NCBI GenBank assembly: GCA_001310415.1
Contig: BAXE01000020.1
Span: forward strand, 26,907 to 90,906
DNA length: 64,000 bases
Direction of reading: 5' to 3'
Source of the DNA: Enterovibrio sp. JCM 19048
GTDB taxonomy: Bacteria; Pseudomonadota; Gammaproteobacteria; Enterobacterales; Vibrionaceae
Position numbers and translations under genes: made by a program. Below the pieces are notes generated by a model that worked only from the letters and a program-made list of their open reading frames with translations, was not told the DNA's origin and searched no databases. Within the stretch, counting starts at the first letter, position 1. The number at the start of each line of letters is the position of its first letter. This document shows, one piece after another, positions 1 through 10,851 of the stretch.

Positions 1-311
1 AATTCAAAGTCCCGTCAATAAAATGGCGGAAATTATGCTTATGAACGTCAAATAAAATGGCATTTCTGAAAGTTTAACTACAATTAAATGAGTTATTTCT
101 TAGTGCAGCAAAAGTAGATAAAATTTATTGGGTTATTTGGCAAAACATCAGAATTGAAGAATAACGATAAACGTCAAATAATGAGTAACATCGGAAAGCT
201 ATTTATCATTTCCATGTTAATCTACAAATTTGGGACAGGCTTTTTGATATCAAGCCCACGTTATATCTAGGGACTTGGTATCGGTAGGTATTGAGAATAA
301 GCAAGGGACAT
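1..311. other. Upstream non-coding region with short direct repeats
   Basis: No gene is seen. The stretch is AT-rich and holds a short element, CGTCAATAAAATGGC near 13 and CGTCAAATAAAATGGC near 48, with a partial third copy CGTCAAATAA near 173. It presumably contains the promoter of the PEGA/SUMF1 gene that starts at 312, but no convincing -35/-10 pair can be singled out. Whether the repeat is an operator is unknown. Confidence 0.4.
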
Positions 312-2148
312 ATGAAAAGTAATCGCATCACCGCGTTGGTATTCGCGTTATCGCCGATACTTCTTAGTAGTCAACCGCTTGCCAATGAGGCCACTGTCGC
401 AACCAACGATCCTGTGGTTGCGCTGGAGCAGAAGCTAGCTGATAAAAGAAGTGAAATTAGCGCACATGCCGAAAACCTCCAAACGCAGAGAGATAAGCTG
501 GAAGCGTTATTAACAGAGCGCGAAACGCTGGCGACTAAAGCTATTGAGCTTGAAAAAAACGTACTCAGGCACAAGAACGATTAGACGAGCAATTCCGTCG
601 ACTGATTGAAAACCCTGATACCGACCTTACTCAGTACAGAGACGACTACCAAGTTGCATGGAATGCGTTAAAAGAAAACCAAGCAGCGACGTTGGTAAAT
701 GATCAGGCTATCTCTGAACAACAGCGCATTGTTGAAGGTGAAAACCGTCAGAAACAACTGTTGGTCAGCACACTCGAAAATCTGCAGGAAGCGAAAAAAG
801 AAGCGCGTGTTAAACGCCTTCGTCAAGAGCTGACTTTCGCCGACACCATTGAAGTGGTTCACACCATCACCTGTAGCGAATCAATGACGCTCGCAGCGTG
901 TGCAAACCAAGGTAAGACACTGACCATGCAAAAGGCAGTGAACACCTTCCAGTCACAGGTTCTGGATAACGTCACCGAATCCACAACAGCGAAGCTGAAC
1001 GCGAACCGCGTATCGTTCAATATCCATGTGATGAACAGCAATGTGGTTGACAGTGGCTTTAGTGGTACCAACCGCTATATCACACGTATGCAGGCAGAAA
1101 TGCGCAGCCAGCCAGACGAAAATGCAGCATGTAAGCTGCTTGATTTTGCTGAGCGTTACTGTGTAGAAGAACCTTTTACTACTGCGAAGCAGGCTACCAA
1201 GCAGCAGGCAAAACGCTGGGTTAACGTCAAAATCCGTTCTAACCGTTACGAAGACAATGTGACGATCAACGGTGTAACTTACGGCTCAACACCGGTTGAA
1301 ATCATGCTGCCCGCCGGTCAACACCAACTGACTGTCGAAAAGCCTGGGTTTGAAGCGTACAGCCGCCAAATGTACATGAACAAAGATTCTGAAATTTGGG
1401 CCAACCTGCGCGAACAGGAGAATCGTCCAAAGCCGGGAAAGCAATTCGCTGACAAACTTTCTAACAACCATCAGGCACCTAAAATGGTGGTCATTGGCGC
1501 GGGTCAGTACCGCGTAGGATATGAAGCCCAACAGCCTGTCTTGGTTGATCAACCTTTCTCGATTGCGGCAACCCCGGTTACCGTGAAGCAGTTTGGAGAG
1601 TTTGTCGCCGCCACCGGATATGTCACAGATGCGGAAGAAGGCCAAGGTTGCACCACGCTGATGAACGGTGAGTCCAAACAAATGCTCAACCATCACTGGC
1701 GCAAACCGGGTTTTGACCAAAGTGAAAACTCTCCAGTGGTATGTATCACTAAAGACGATGCGAAAGCCTATTCTGACTGGCTGAGCAAACAAACTGGATT
1801 TGATTACTCCCTGCCAACAGAAGTGCAATGGGAAGTCGCAGCACGTGCTGGTAGCGAGTCTGATTACTGGTGGGGCGATGACATTGGTGTTGGTAACGCC
1901 AACACAGGTTGGAGCGGTACTGTGTGGTCAAACAAAAGTACGTCTCCGGTGGGCAGCTTCCCAGCCAACCCATTTGGTGTCTATGACACCGCGGGCAACG
2001 TATGGGAATGGGCGGAAAGTCAAGCACCGGTCGCACGTGGAGGCGCCTGGAGCTTCTCGCCAAGCAGCGCCCGTGTTGCCGAACGATTAGAGCTGAAATC
2101 CGACCTTAGCGCGAACTATCTGGTTTCCGCGTCGTCCGCAATATTTAG
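312..2148 (+). CDS. Exported PEGA-SUMF1 (formylglycine-generating-enzyme-like) protein, two apparent frameshifts
   Basis: About 612 residues once two indels are repaired. The ATG at 312 follows an AGGGA ribosome site and begins a signal peptide ending near SQPLANEA. A charged coiled coil follows (residues ~35-180), then a PEGA-like beta domain (VTINGVTYGSTPVEIMLPAG) and a C-terminal SUMF1/FGE domain with SLPTEVQWEVAARAG, FGVYDTAGNVWEWAES and RGGAWSF. Family members include formylglycine generators, EgtB and many surface proteins of unknown role; the substrate is not predictable. The reading frame breaks near 555 in a run of seven A (eight restores it) and near 2123, where CTGGTTTCC should read CTGGGTTTCC; the latter gives the typical ending GFRVVRNI and a stop at 2146-2148. 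Monocistronic, followed by a strong terminator. Confidence 0.8.
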
Positions 2149-2169
2149 TCCTGACACAACATTGTCCCT

Positions 2170-2196
2170 AAAGCCCGCTGATGCGGGCTTTTTTTG
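2170..2196 (+). terminator. Rho-independent terminator
   Basis: AAAGCCCGC (2170-2178), loop TGAT, GCGGGCTTT (2183-2191) and a T run. It lies just after the restored stop of the SUMF1 gene. Confidence 0.9.
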
Positions 2197-2349
2197 CTTT
2201 GTTTTTGCCAATGGATAATTTCCCAGACACCATTGTCTGCACATCTTAAAAACGCGATCAAGTTCTCTAATAAGAAACTGATTAATCAATAAATTACAAA
2301 ATAGTCCAATCCCCCCCTGTCCGGTTTTCTGGCTGCTGAGTATAGTGTT

Positions 2350-2533
2350 TTCCGAACAGCGGGGTACTTGGTTATCCCGCTGTTTCATCACTGAAATTTA
2401 CCTCGGTGAACCACTTGCTCCCGTGTCCAAACCCTCGAGCACGGAAATGAGTGGCCTCTTCTACACGTCGAACAGGAAATACTCAATTTGAGTAAGACTT
2501 GTCTTTACCGGCTCCCTACGAGCCGGTTTTTTT
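2350..2533 (+). ncRNA. Candidate structured small RNA
   Basis: A gene-free stretch holds four successive hairpins on the plus strand. They are AACAGCGGG (2355-2363) with CCCGCTGTT (2376-2384); CCACT/CCGTG (2411-2425) with CACGG/AGTGG (2440-2454); ACTCAATTTGAGT (2481-2493); and an intrinsic terminator ACCGGCTC (2507-2514) with GAGCCGGT (2520-2527) and a T run. A TATAGT box at 2341-2346 could be the -10 element, with a weak -35. No open reading frame with a ribosome site fits the interval. I do not recognise it as Spot 42, RyhB, Qrr, 6S or CsrB-like RNA. Alternatively it is the leader of the PAS-LuxR gene at 2622, with the terminator acting as an attenuator. Confidence 0.4.
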
Positions 2534-2621
2534 ATGCTATAAAACTCTTAATTTTCATGTTTTTACTGTAAACTGCATCCAATTTACAATACACCGACCT
2601 ATAAATAAGCATCCTACAGCC

Positions 2622-3332
2622 ATGTTTGACCAAGCCCTCCCCCCTACACAACTTATTGCCCTGTTCGAGCAACTCCCGGGATGCTGGGGATGCAAGGATA
2701 CGCAGTCCCGGTTTGTTCACGTGAATAAAGCCTACGCCAATCTGGTGGGGGTCAGCTCACCCAATGCTTTGGTCGGGCAAACAGACGATGATTTACCCGG
2801 GAGGTTGGCAAGCTGCGCCGCCAGGTTCCAGCAACAGGATAAACAGGTTCTGGCAACCGGCCGCCCGATGCGGGTACTGAACATCCACCCTTATACAAAC
2901 GGATACTGGCAAGCCCATGTATTTACCAAGATATTGTGGAAAGATGATGAGGGGCGTGTATTGGGCACCATTTTTCATGGTCAGCCACTGGACGAAAACC
3001 CGATGCTGGAAGTGGGACAATGGTTGTGCAAAGCCTTTGAAGGACAAGGGGATGCGGCATTTTCAACCCACAGGGCTGACTTGTCCGTCCATCTTTCCAA
3101 CCGCGAATCTGAAGTGCTGTTTTTTCACCTTTATGGCAAAAAGCCACAGTTTATCGCGCAGGCGCTCGGGGTCTCGGTCAAAACCGTCGAAAACCATTTT
3201 GCCAATTTACGGGTTAAGCTGGGCGCGGGCAGTAAGACAGAAATCGTAGACAAGGCGTTAGAGCTCGGGGTTGGGTGTAAAATCCCTGCCTCTTTGCTCA
3301 ACCAACAACTCACGATGGTGCTGGCCAATTAG
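2622..3332 (+). CDS. PAS domain LuxR-family transcriptional regulator
   Basis: 236 residues, intact. The N-terminal half looks like a PAS sensor (residues ~10-130; GCWGCKDTQSRFVHVNKAY, then GRVLGTIFHGQPL). The C-terminal half is a LuxR/GerE helix-turn-helix: LSNRESEVLFFHLYGKKPQ, then GVSVKTVENHFANLRVKLG. The start chosen is MFDQ at 2622; a longer in-frame extension upstream overlaps the candidate terminator and is unlikely. No phospho-receiver domain is present, so the signal is probably sensed directly by the PAS domain. The gene stands alone, convergent to pdxH with a shared terminator. Ligand and target genes cannot be told from sequence. Confidence 0.85.
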   Translation: MFDQALPPTQLIALFEQLPGCWGCKDTQSRFVHVNKAYANLVGVSSPNALVGQTDDDLPGRLASCAARFQQQDKQVLATGRPMRVLNIHPYTNGYWQAHVFTKILWKDDEGRVLGTIFHGQPLDENPMLEVGQWLCKAFEGQGDAAFSTHRADLSVHLSNRESEVLFFHLYGKKPQFIAQALGVSVKTVENHFANLRVKLGAGSKTEIVDKALELGVGCKIPASLLNQQLTMVLAN

Positions 3333-3353
3333 TTGCGGCAAACAAACAGGGTC

Positions 3354-3379
3354 AAAAAAGCAGCCGAGGCTGCTTTTTT
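3354..3379. terminator. Bidirectional terminator
   Basis: AAAAAAGCAGCC (3354-3365) pairs with GGCTGCTTTTTT (3368-3379). It sits between convergent genes, the PAS-LuxR regulator and pdxH. Confidence 0.9.
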
Positions 3380-3383
3380 GCGT

Positions 3384-4022
3384 TTATGGCGCTAAGCGCT
3401 CAATATCCCATTTTCCATTCTCTTCGTCCTGGTAAACGAAGCGGTCATGCAGGCGGTGCTCACCACCTTGCCAGAATTCGAATGCTTCAGGCTTAACACG
3501 AAAGCCTCCCCAAAATGTCGGCACCGGCACTTCGCCTTTCTCAAACTGTTGCTTTAGCTCCATGTATTTGGACTCAAGTGCAGAGCGCGCGGTAATACGC
3601 TCACTCTGGCGGCTCGCCCATGCAGCAAGCTGGCTTTCTTTTGGACGGGAGAGGAAGTATTTCATCACTTCCAGCTTACTCAGCTTTTCAGCGCGCCCCA
3701 TGATGTGCACTTGTCGCTCAAGCGGGTGCCAGGGGAAATGGAGGCTTATCTTGGCATTATGGGCCAGTTGTTTCGCTTTACGGCTACCGAGGTTGGTATA
3801 GAAGATGAAACCATCACTGCCGACATGTTTTAGCAGCACAATACGTTGAAAAGGCTGGCCATTTTCGTCAACAGTCGCCACTGTCATGGCTGTCGGGTCT
3901 GGAAGCTTGGCATCAATGGCTTGTTTGAGCCAGTGCTCAAAGAATTGAACAGGGTTTTCCGGCAGGTCTTTGCGTCTCAAACCGCCTTGGTTATATTCTC
4001 TGCGAATATCATACAAATCCAT
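3384..4022 (-). CDS. pdxH: Pyridoxamine 5'-phosphate oxidase
   Basis: 212 residues, intact, the usual PdxH length. It oxidises pyridoxine or pyridoxamine 5'-phosphate to pyridoxal 5'-phosphate with FMN in the cytoplasm. Family signatures: [15 protein letters not shown] at the N-terminus, [18 protein letters not shown] (FMN and substrate binding), [20 protein letters not shown], and the C-terminal signature [16 protein letters not shown]. The start at 4022 gives the canonical MDLYD start; an in-frame extension upstream shows no family similarity. Single gene, transcribed towards the PAS-LuxR regulator. Confidence 0.97.
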   Translation of the reverse strand: MDLYDIRREYNQGGLRRKDLPENPVQFFEHWLKQAIDAKLPDPTAMTVATVDENGQPFQRIVLLKHVGSDGFIFYTNLGSRKAKQLAHNAKISLHFPWHPLERQVHIMGRAEKLSKLEVMKYFLSRPKESQLAAWASRQSERITARSALESKYMELKQQFEKGEVPVPTFWGGFRVKPEAFEFWQGGEHRLHDRFVYQDEENGKWDIERLAP

Positions 4023-4161
4023 CGTGGTGCTCCGAATACGTTTTTCGCCATTGTGAGGTGACCGATGGCATTTCTCAAGCGAATTTGCCCAAGATAGACG
4101 GGAACAGAGCGCTTTACCGGCACTCTTCATCCAGAAAGCACCACACACATGCAGGGAAGCC

Positions 4162-5989
4162 ATGCGCCGACACTCCTTCATTATCGCCGTCACTTTGTTC
4201 GGGATTGCCTTGGGCGCAATGGTGGCGGCTTTCACCTATTATTCGGTTGAAAAGCGCTTTATCAAAGATATCGAAAACGATGTCTTCCAATTACAGGAGA
4301 AGCTCGCTGCCGAACTCGCACGATACAGCGAAATTCCGGTTGTCCTTTCTACTGATCCACGCTTAAAGCGGTTGCTCCGCGTTCCTAACAGCAAACGCTT
4401 ATCCAGCGGCACTAATCAATTGCTCGAAGACTGGAACGCCCGATTAAACAGCGATGTTATCTATCTGATGGACAAAGACGGCCAGACACTTGCTGCCAGT
4501 AATTTTGCCAGCGACAGCAGTTTCGTCGGGTACAACTACAGCTACCGCCCATACTTCCAACAAGCCATTGAAGGCAACAAAGGCCGCTATTATGCGTTAG
4601 GCGTGGTGTCCGATAAACGCGGCTACTACTTTTCTTACCCAGTATGGGATGGCGACACCATCAGCGGTGTCCTCACCTTGAAAGTCGATTTGTCCATCAT
4701 TGACCGCATCTGGGATCAGCAGCAGTTCGACTATCTTATTGCCGACCCCCTGGGCGTCATCTTCTACAGCTCCCGTGATGAGTGCTCTACCAGACACTGC
4801 CCATTCTGACCGAGACGCAAAAGGCCGCTATCCGAGACTCACGCCGATACGGTAAATCCACACTGGAGAGTCTCACCGCCTACCATGAGCTGGAAGAAAT
4901 AGAGCCTTTAACCACGCTCGACATCGGGTATGAAGAAATCGGCCGGGAGCATGTGTTGGTCTCCAGCACCGATCTGGGCAGCGCGGGTTGGCGTATTTAC
5001 GGGTTTACCCCTACCAGTCAGGCATGGCCGATTATGATCCAGTCTGTGCTGCTGTTTTCTACCTTCTACGTGCTGTTGGCTCTGGTGCTTACCGCCTGGC
5101 TGCAAACGGTGAAAGCTCAGCGCAAACTGGCCCTACTCAATGATGAGCTGGAGCAAAAGGTCGCTTCACGCACAGCGAGCCTTGAAGATACCAACGCCAA
5201 ACTCCGCGAAAGCATTGCTCAGTATGAAGACACCCAAAAAGCGCTGCGCCAGACAGAAAACGAACTGATCCAGGCCGCCAAGCTTGCCATGCTGGGTGAG
5301 CTTTCCGCCAGCATTAACCATGAAATCAACCAGCCGCTGGCGGCCATGCGTACCTACACCGAAAACAGCATCAAACTGATGGAAAAGGAACGTTTTGATG
5401 CGGTAAAAGGGAACCTCACTACGCTCAACGAATTGATTGGCATGGTGGCAGACATTGTTGCCCGCTTTAAGATCTTCGCCCGCAAGCAAAATGCCGGTGG
5501 CAAAGCCCGCGCCAACCTGGACGATGTGCTGTCGGCATCGCTCAAACTCTCTTCGGCCAGCTTTATCAAGAAAGGGATCCAGATAGCCTGCCACAAGCCG
5601 GAAAAAGGAATAATCGTCAATGCCGATACGGTACAACTGGAACAGGTAATTCTAAACCTGCTTAACAACGCTTCCCACGCGGTTGAACATGCCTCGATGC
5701 CGGAAATCGGCATTACTGTCGAAACCTTTCTCGACCGGGTTTCCATTCACGTATGGGATAACGGTGCCGGACTCGACAATGACTCCAAAAAGCAGGTATT
5801 CACCCGTTCTACACCACCAAACGGGATGGTCTCGGCCTTGGCCTGACAATTTGCCGCCGGATTATTGAAGGCTTTGGCGGTACCCTGCAGGTCGGGGATC
5901 ACGCCAGTGGCGGTGCCGAATTCACCATCAGTTTGCAGCGGCTCTATGAAGGAGAACAACCCAATGACCCCGGAAATATGGATCATTGA
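4162..5989 (+). CDS. DctB-like sensor histidine kinase, two apparent frameshifts
   Basis: About 609 residues after repair. Order: a transmembrane helix (residues ~8-28); a large periplasmic dCache-like sensor with [15 protein letters not shown] and [17 protein letters not shown]; a second membrane helix ([20 protein letters not shown]); a coiled coil; then DHp and catalytic ATPase domains. The phospho-acceptor lies in [16 protein letters not shown] and the N-box in [13 protein letters not shown]. Shifts: near 4782 (GAGTGCTC for GAGTGGCTC) and near 5803 (ACCCG for ACCCCG, restoring [16 protein letters not shown]). The end overlaps the response-regulator start at 5964 by 26 bp, so the two are co-translated partners. 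The DctB family senses small carboxylates, but the ligand here is unknown. Confidence 0.88.
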
Positions 5990-7270
5990 TGACGAGCGTT
6001 CTATTCGGGACGCCCTGAGCCAAACGCTCGACATTGAGGGCTTTCAGGCTCGCGCCTTTGCTTCAGTCAAAGAGGCTTTGAGCCAACTGAACAACGCGTT
6101 TGAAGGTGTCATCATTTCGGACATCAACATGCCTGTCATGGATGGCATGGCGTTTTTACAACACGCTTTAGACATCGATCCGGAATTGTCGATTGTGATG
6201 CTGACAGGGCACGGCGACATTTCAACGGCAGTATCCGCCATGCGAAAAGGTGCCTACGACTTTCTGGAGAAGCCTTTTCAACCGATCACCTGATGGATGT
6301 GTTGCGCCGGGGCATTGAAAAACGCGCATTGGTACTGGAAAACCGCGAACTGAAACGTGAACTGGAAACCCAAAGCGCCCCCGGCCCCCGCATTCTGGGG
6401 AATTCGGAATCCGTCAAACTGCTACGCCGGACAGTGTTTTACCAAAAAGATCAGACCGGAGACATCCTGCTACAGGGTGAACGCGGAACTGGGAAAGAAC
6501 TGGCTGCGCGGCTCATCCATGATCAGGGAAACCGGCAAGACGAGCCGTTCGTGGCCGTAAAATGCCGCCAGCTCCCGGAAGCCCTGTTGGATATCGAGCT
6601 TTTTGGCTCCGATCAGCACGGTTTCGCCACCCTGCCAGGTTATAAAAACAGCAAGGTGGCTGCGGCGGGAAAAGGCACCCTTTTTCTCGACGGCATCGAA
6701 GCCCTGCCGGCAAAATCGCAGGCCAGGCTCTCAGAGTTGCTGACAACGGATGAACGCCCACGGGTCATTGCTTCAAGCCGGGTTGATCTGGCCCAAAGCG
6801 CAGGGCAAGGCAAGTTCAATCCGGCGCTTTACCAATCGCTGTCGGCGCTCAAGCTCCATTTCCCTCCTTTGCGCGAGCGACAAGAGGATGTGATCACACT
6901 GTGCCAGAACTTTGTCCGCACCATTGCGTCACGCTTCGGGGTTGCCCCGCCAAGTGTAGATGCCGACCACAAAGCCATGCTGCTGCAACATTCCTGGCCC
7001 GGCAATGTGCGAGAGCTACGAACCTTTGCTGAACGCTGGGTGTTGATGGGCGAAATCTCCCTCGATGATGCACAGGGGGATGGACAGGATAAGGAGCACG
7101 ACACCCTTGCCGATCGCTTACTCAAAGTCGAACGCTCTATATTGTTTGATGCGCTTAACCGGCACAACGGCATGCTCAAAGAGGTACAAAACGAGCTAGG
7201 ACTTGCCCGCAAAACACTCTACGAAAAGCTAAAAAAGCACCATCTGGACAAAGAAAATTTCAAGGGCTGA
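5964..7270 (+). CDS. NtrC/DctD-type response regulator with degenerate AAA+ domain, one apparent frameshift
   Basis: About 435 residues. Receiver domain (1-115) with acidic DD, phospho-acceptor in GVIISDINMPVMDG, LTGHGD and EKPFQP. The AAA+ domain keeps a Walker A motif (GERGTGKE), but the GAFTGA loop is replaced by GFATLPG, the Walker B glutamate by glycine (TLFLDGIEAL) and the arginine-finger segment by FNPALYQSLSALKL. A Fis-type helix-turn-helix ends the protein (MLKEVQNELGLARKTLYEKL). It therefore probably cannot hydrolyse ATP to remodel sigma-54 polymerase and may act at sigma-70 promoters. A shift near 6289 (ACCGATC for ACCGGATC) splits receiver from AAA+. It pairs with the upstream kinase and directly precedes the Lap operon. 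Confidence 0.85.
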
Positions 7271-7285
7271 TCTCAGCCCTTTTTT
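7262..7285 (+). terminator. Rho-independent terminator
   Basis: AAGGGCTGA (7262-7270) pairs with TCAGCCCTT (7273-7281), followed by T residues. The stem includes the stop codon of the response regulator and separates its transcript from the Lap operon. Confidence 0.85.
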
Positions 7286-7434
7286 ACATCATCCCGCTCA
7301 CAGACTGGCTTCACGCTCCGTTCCTGCATTCTCTCCATTGAGAAAAAAGCACCTACTCAATATCGGTACACTGTTCGCAATTAGTGAGAATCCGATAGAT
7401 AAACTACGCTTTTATAAGTGCTTTAGTGGAATTC

Positions 7435-8848
7435 ATGGTCGAGAAAACAATGACAACAAATAAACAGTCTGAAACCAGACTGCCTGCCAACGAGCACCTT
7501 GATTATATCGATGACAAAACGGCAGCCTTGCTGCTCACTTCACCTAAAAGCGCCCGGGTGCTGCTGTGGGTGATCGCACTGTTTATCACTGTTTCCGCCG
7601 TTTGGGCAGCGTACGCGGAATTGGACAAAGTCACCGTTGGGCAGGGAAAGGTGATCCCATCTTCCCAGCTCCAGGTGGTACAGAACCTTGAAGGCGGTCT
7701 GGTCAAGGAGCTGTTGGTACGCGAGGGTGACAGCGTGACAAAAGGTCAGCAGCTTTTGCTGATCGACGACACCATGTTCCGTTCAGACTTCCGTGAACGG
7801 GTACAGGAACTGACCAGTTTGCAAGGGGATGCCGTTAAACTCAGCACCCTGCTCAACTCCGTGTCCGTCAATCCGGAAGTGGACGTGGCTAACTGGCAAA
7901 ATCGGTGTCCGTCAAAAGCAACGAATTGGTCTTTGAACCGGATTTTATTGAAGAGCACCGCGCGTGGTGTCTCGCCAGCGGGCGGAATACCGGGACAAGC
8001 TCAACAACCTGCAAAACCAGCTTTCAGTAACGGCTCAACAAATCCGTCAAAAGGAGCAGGAGTTGATTGAGGTGAAGGCTCGGGTTCAAAACCTCCGTCA
8101 AAGCTACAACTATGCCCGGGAAGAGTATTCCATCACCAAACCCTTGGCAGATGAAGGTGTGGTACCACAAATCGATCTGTTGAAATTGCAGCGCCAGGTC
8201 AACGACACCAAACGGGAGTTGTCGACCGCGGAACTGTCACTGCCCTCAATCAGCTCTGCCTTGCAGGAAATGGTGTTCAAACACATTGATGTGGCGCTGA
8301 AATTCCGCGCAGAGCAGCAAGAGCGCTTAAGTGATGTGGAAGACAAACTGCTGGCGATGACCGAAACCCGCGTGACCCTGGCTGACCGGGTAGAGCGAAC
8401 CGTGGTGGTCAGCCCGGTGGACGGCACCATTAAGAAATTGCACGTCAACACAGTAGGCGGCGTTATCCAGCCGGGTATGGATTTGGTGGAAATCGTGCCG
8501 AGTGAAGACAACCTGCTGATTGAGGCCAAGATCGCCCCGCAGGATATCGCCTTTTTACGGCCAGGCCTCGACGCAGTAATTAAATTCAGTGCCTATGATT
8601 TTACCGTGTACGGCGGCTTGAACGGGATACTCGAAACGATCAGCGCCGATACCATTCAGGATGAAGAAGGTAACAGTTTCTATCTGGTGAAAATCCGAAC
8701 CGAGTCCAACAACCTCGGGGATGGCGAGGAGTTACCGATTATCCCGGGAATGACGGCATCAGCCGACATCATTACCGGAAAACGCAGCGTGCTGGATTAC
8801 CTTTTAAAACCAATACTGCAAGCGCAGAAATCCGCACTCCGCGAATAA
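7435..8848 (+). CDS. lapC: LapC-like HlyD-family membrane fusion protein of type I secretion, two apparent frameshifts
   Basis: About 471 residues after repair. One N-terminal membrane helix (VLLWVIALFITVSAVWAAY), then a periplasmic part with a biotinyl-lipoyl half (VQNLEGGLVKELLVREGDSV), a long coiled-coil hairpin, and the second half (VVVSPVDGTIKKLHV) followed by a beta barrel. HlyD proteins join the inner-membrane ABC exporter to the TolC-type channel. The shifts lie near 7905 and 7965, where translation passes from VANWQ through SVSVKSNELVFEPDF to VSRQRAEYRDKL. The first ATG fitting the family start is 7435; 7450 is an alternative. First gene of a tight operon with the TolC homologue, OmpA lipoprotein, lapG, lapD and lapB. 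Confidence 0.87.
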
Positions 8849-8921
8849 CAAACATAAACAGGGATCGGTCAGATCCCGGTGATTTGGCGTTCTGTCGCTG
8901 CATTTCATGGGGGAATGTGTT

Positions 8922-10239
8922 TTGAACTGGAAAAAGTTAACCATTGCATCGCTGGTCAGCGCTATGTGCGCACCCGCTTGGTCGATGTCTGTCGAACAGG
9001 CTGTCGCCACCACGCTGGCAACCGATCCGGAACTGAAAAGTGCATTCAATGACTTTATGAGTAACCGGGAAGAGATAGACGCCGCCCAAGGCGACTATCT
9101 ACGATGTCAATTTGAATGCGGGTTACGGCTATGAGCACATTAATAACAGCACCACAAAGGCAAGCGGCGATAAAAACTTCAATCGCAAGGATGCCAATAT
9201 CAGCCTGACTCAGCTTATCTGGAATGGCACGGCACTGAACAATATCGACCGCACAGAGTTTGAAGCAGAGGCGCAGCGCCATCAATTGCTCTCAGACGCT
9301 CAGGACAAGTCTTTGCGCGTCACGGAAACTTACGTCTCCGTGTTACTGGCCAAGCAACTACTTAAACTGTCTGAAGACAACGTGAAGGTGCATGAAAAAA
9401 TGCTGGCCGACATTCAGCGCCGCGCTGAATCAGGTATTGGCTCCACGGCGGATTTGTCTCAGGTAGAGGCACGTGTCGCCCGTTCTATTTCCAATATGCT
9501 GGCGGCGCGCAGTAACCTTGACGATGCCCGTACCGAGTTTTTCCGTCTGGTTGGCACTGAGATCGACGAGCCGGTAGACCCGGAAGTGGATGCGCTGTAT
9601 TTGCCCAACTCACTTAATGACGCACTGGACGTCGCTTACGCCAACAACCCGGTGATCAAGCTGGCAACCTACGATATTGAAGCGGCGCGCGCACAGTATC
9701 GCCAGAACAAAGGCAATATGTACCCATCACTCACCTTTGAAGCCAGCCAAAATTGGACCAATGACGCTAACGGTGTTGAAGAAAACACGGACGAATTCAG
9801 CGCCATGCTCAGGCTACGATTTAACCTGTACAACGGCGGCTCTGACACTGCTAATGTGCGCCGCAGCGCCTACCAGCTAAATAAATCCAAAGATATTTAC
9901 GACAATGCTTCACGTCTTTTGCGGGAAAGTACGCGCCTGGCCTGGAGTGCCTACGAGCTGACAGAGCAACAAAAGAAATACCTGGCAGAGCACGTAGACG
10001 CGGCCTCTGAAACGGTCATTGCATACGAAAAGCAATTCCTGATTGGTCGCCGGACTTTGTTGGATTTGCTCAATACCGAAAACGAACTGTTTGAAGCAAG
10101 GCGTTCCTATTTGGATGCCCACTACGGAAACATCACCGCCAAATACCGCGTCCTGAACAGCATGGGCAATCTGCTTGATGCCCTGCGAGTGGATGTACCG
10201 GAAGAATGGCTTGAACCGGTAATTGATGAAGAAGGTTAA
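8922..10239 (+). CDS. lapE: LapE-like TolC-family outer-membrane channel, one apparent frameshift
   Basis: About 439 residues. Signal peptide (NWKKLTIASLVSAMCAPAW), then two repeats of TolC coiled-coil/beta structure with SLRVTETYVSVLLAKQLL and TRLAWSAYELTEQQKKYLAEH. It forms the outer-membrane exit of the type I exporter. The probable start is the TTG at 8922, 7 bp behind a GGGGGA site; an in-frame ATG at 8907 is the alternative. A frameshift near 9103 (two bases lost, or one gained) is repaired to GDYLPDVNLNAGYGYE. It corresponds to AggA/LapE in Lap and BpfA systems. It ends 2 bp before the OmpA lipoprotein. Confidence 0.87.
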
Positions 10240-10241
10240 CC

Positions 10242-10835
10242 ATGAAACACGTTTTGTTATTCAGCAGCATTCTCCTGGCACTTGGCGGGTGTTCCCTCTC
10301 CGCCGATACGCCTCCCCTCGCTGAGCAACGTTCCAATTTGTTGGATGACGACAGTGACGGTGTGATCAACGCGCGTGATTTATGCGATGACACCCCTTTA
10401 ACAGCAGTTATCGATAATGACGGCTGTCCAACATACCTTTTACTGGAAAGTGACAATTCAATCAGAGTCCAGTTTGCTAACAACTCTGCAATTGTCGAAC
10501 CTGCTTACCGTGAAGCACTGGACAAAATGGCCCAATTCCTTAAGCTTTACCCCGAAACCTCGCTTGAACTTCAAGGACATACAAGCTCACCCGGTTCGGA
10601 AGACTACAATCAAGACCTGTCTGTTCGCCGAGCCGAAGCTGTGAAGTCAATTTTGATCGAGCAAGGTGCACCCGAAGCGCGCGTTAACATCGTTGGCCTG
10701 GGTGAAGGCGCGCTGATGCTGCCGGACAGTACGGAAACGACGCAGTTGGTCAATCGCCGTGTTGTTGGTCGCGTAAAAGGTTTTAAAGGGGAATTTAAGG
10801 AAGCATGGACCATCTTTACCCAACGGAATCAATAA
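10242..10835 (+). CDS. OmpA-family lipoprotein of the Lap operon
   Basis: 197 residues, intact. A lipoprotein signal ends at the lipobox LALGGC, followed by one calcium-binding thrombospondin type-3 style repeat (DDDSDGVINARDLCDDTP) and an OmpA-C peptidoglycan-binding domain with ELQGHTSSPGSEDYNQDLSVRRAEAV. It is probably anchored in the outer membrane and attached to peptidoglycan. A homologous gene sits between aggA and bpfG in the Shewanella BpfA adhesin locus, the same order as here. It starts 2 bp after the TolC gene and ends 16 bp before lapG. Confidence 0.88.
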   Translation: MKHVLLFSSILLALGGCSLSADTPPLAEQRSNLLDDDSDGVINARDLCDDTPLTAVIDNDGCPTYLLLESDNSIRVQFANNSAIVEPAYREALDKMAQFLKLYPETSLELQGHTSSPGSEDYNQDLSVRRAEAVKSILIEQGAPEARVNIVGLGEGALMLPDSTETTQLVNRRVVGRVKGFKGEFKEAWTIFTQRNQ

Positions 10836-10851
10836 CAGTTGAGGTAGCCTA

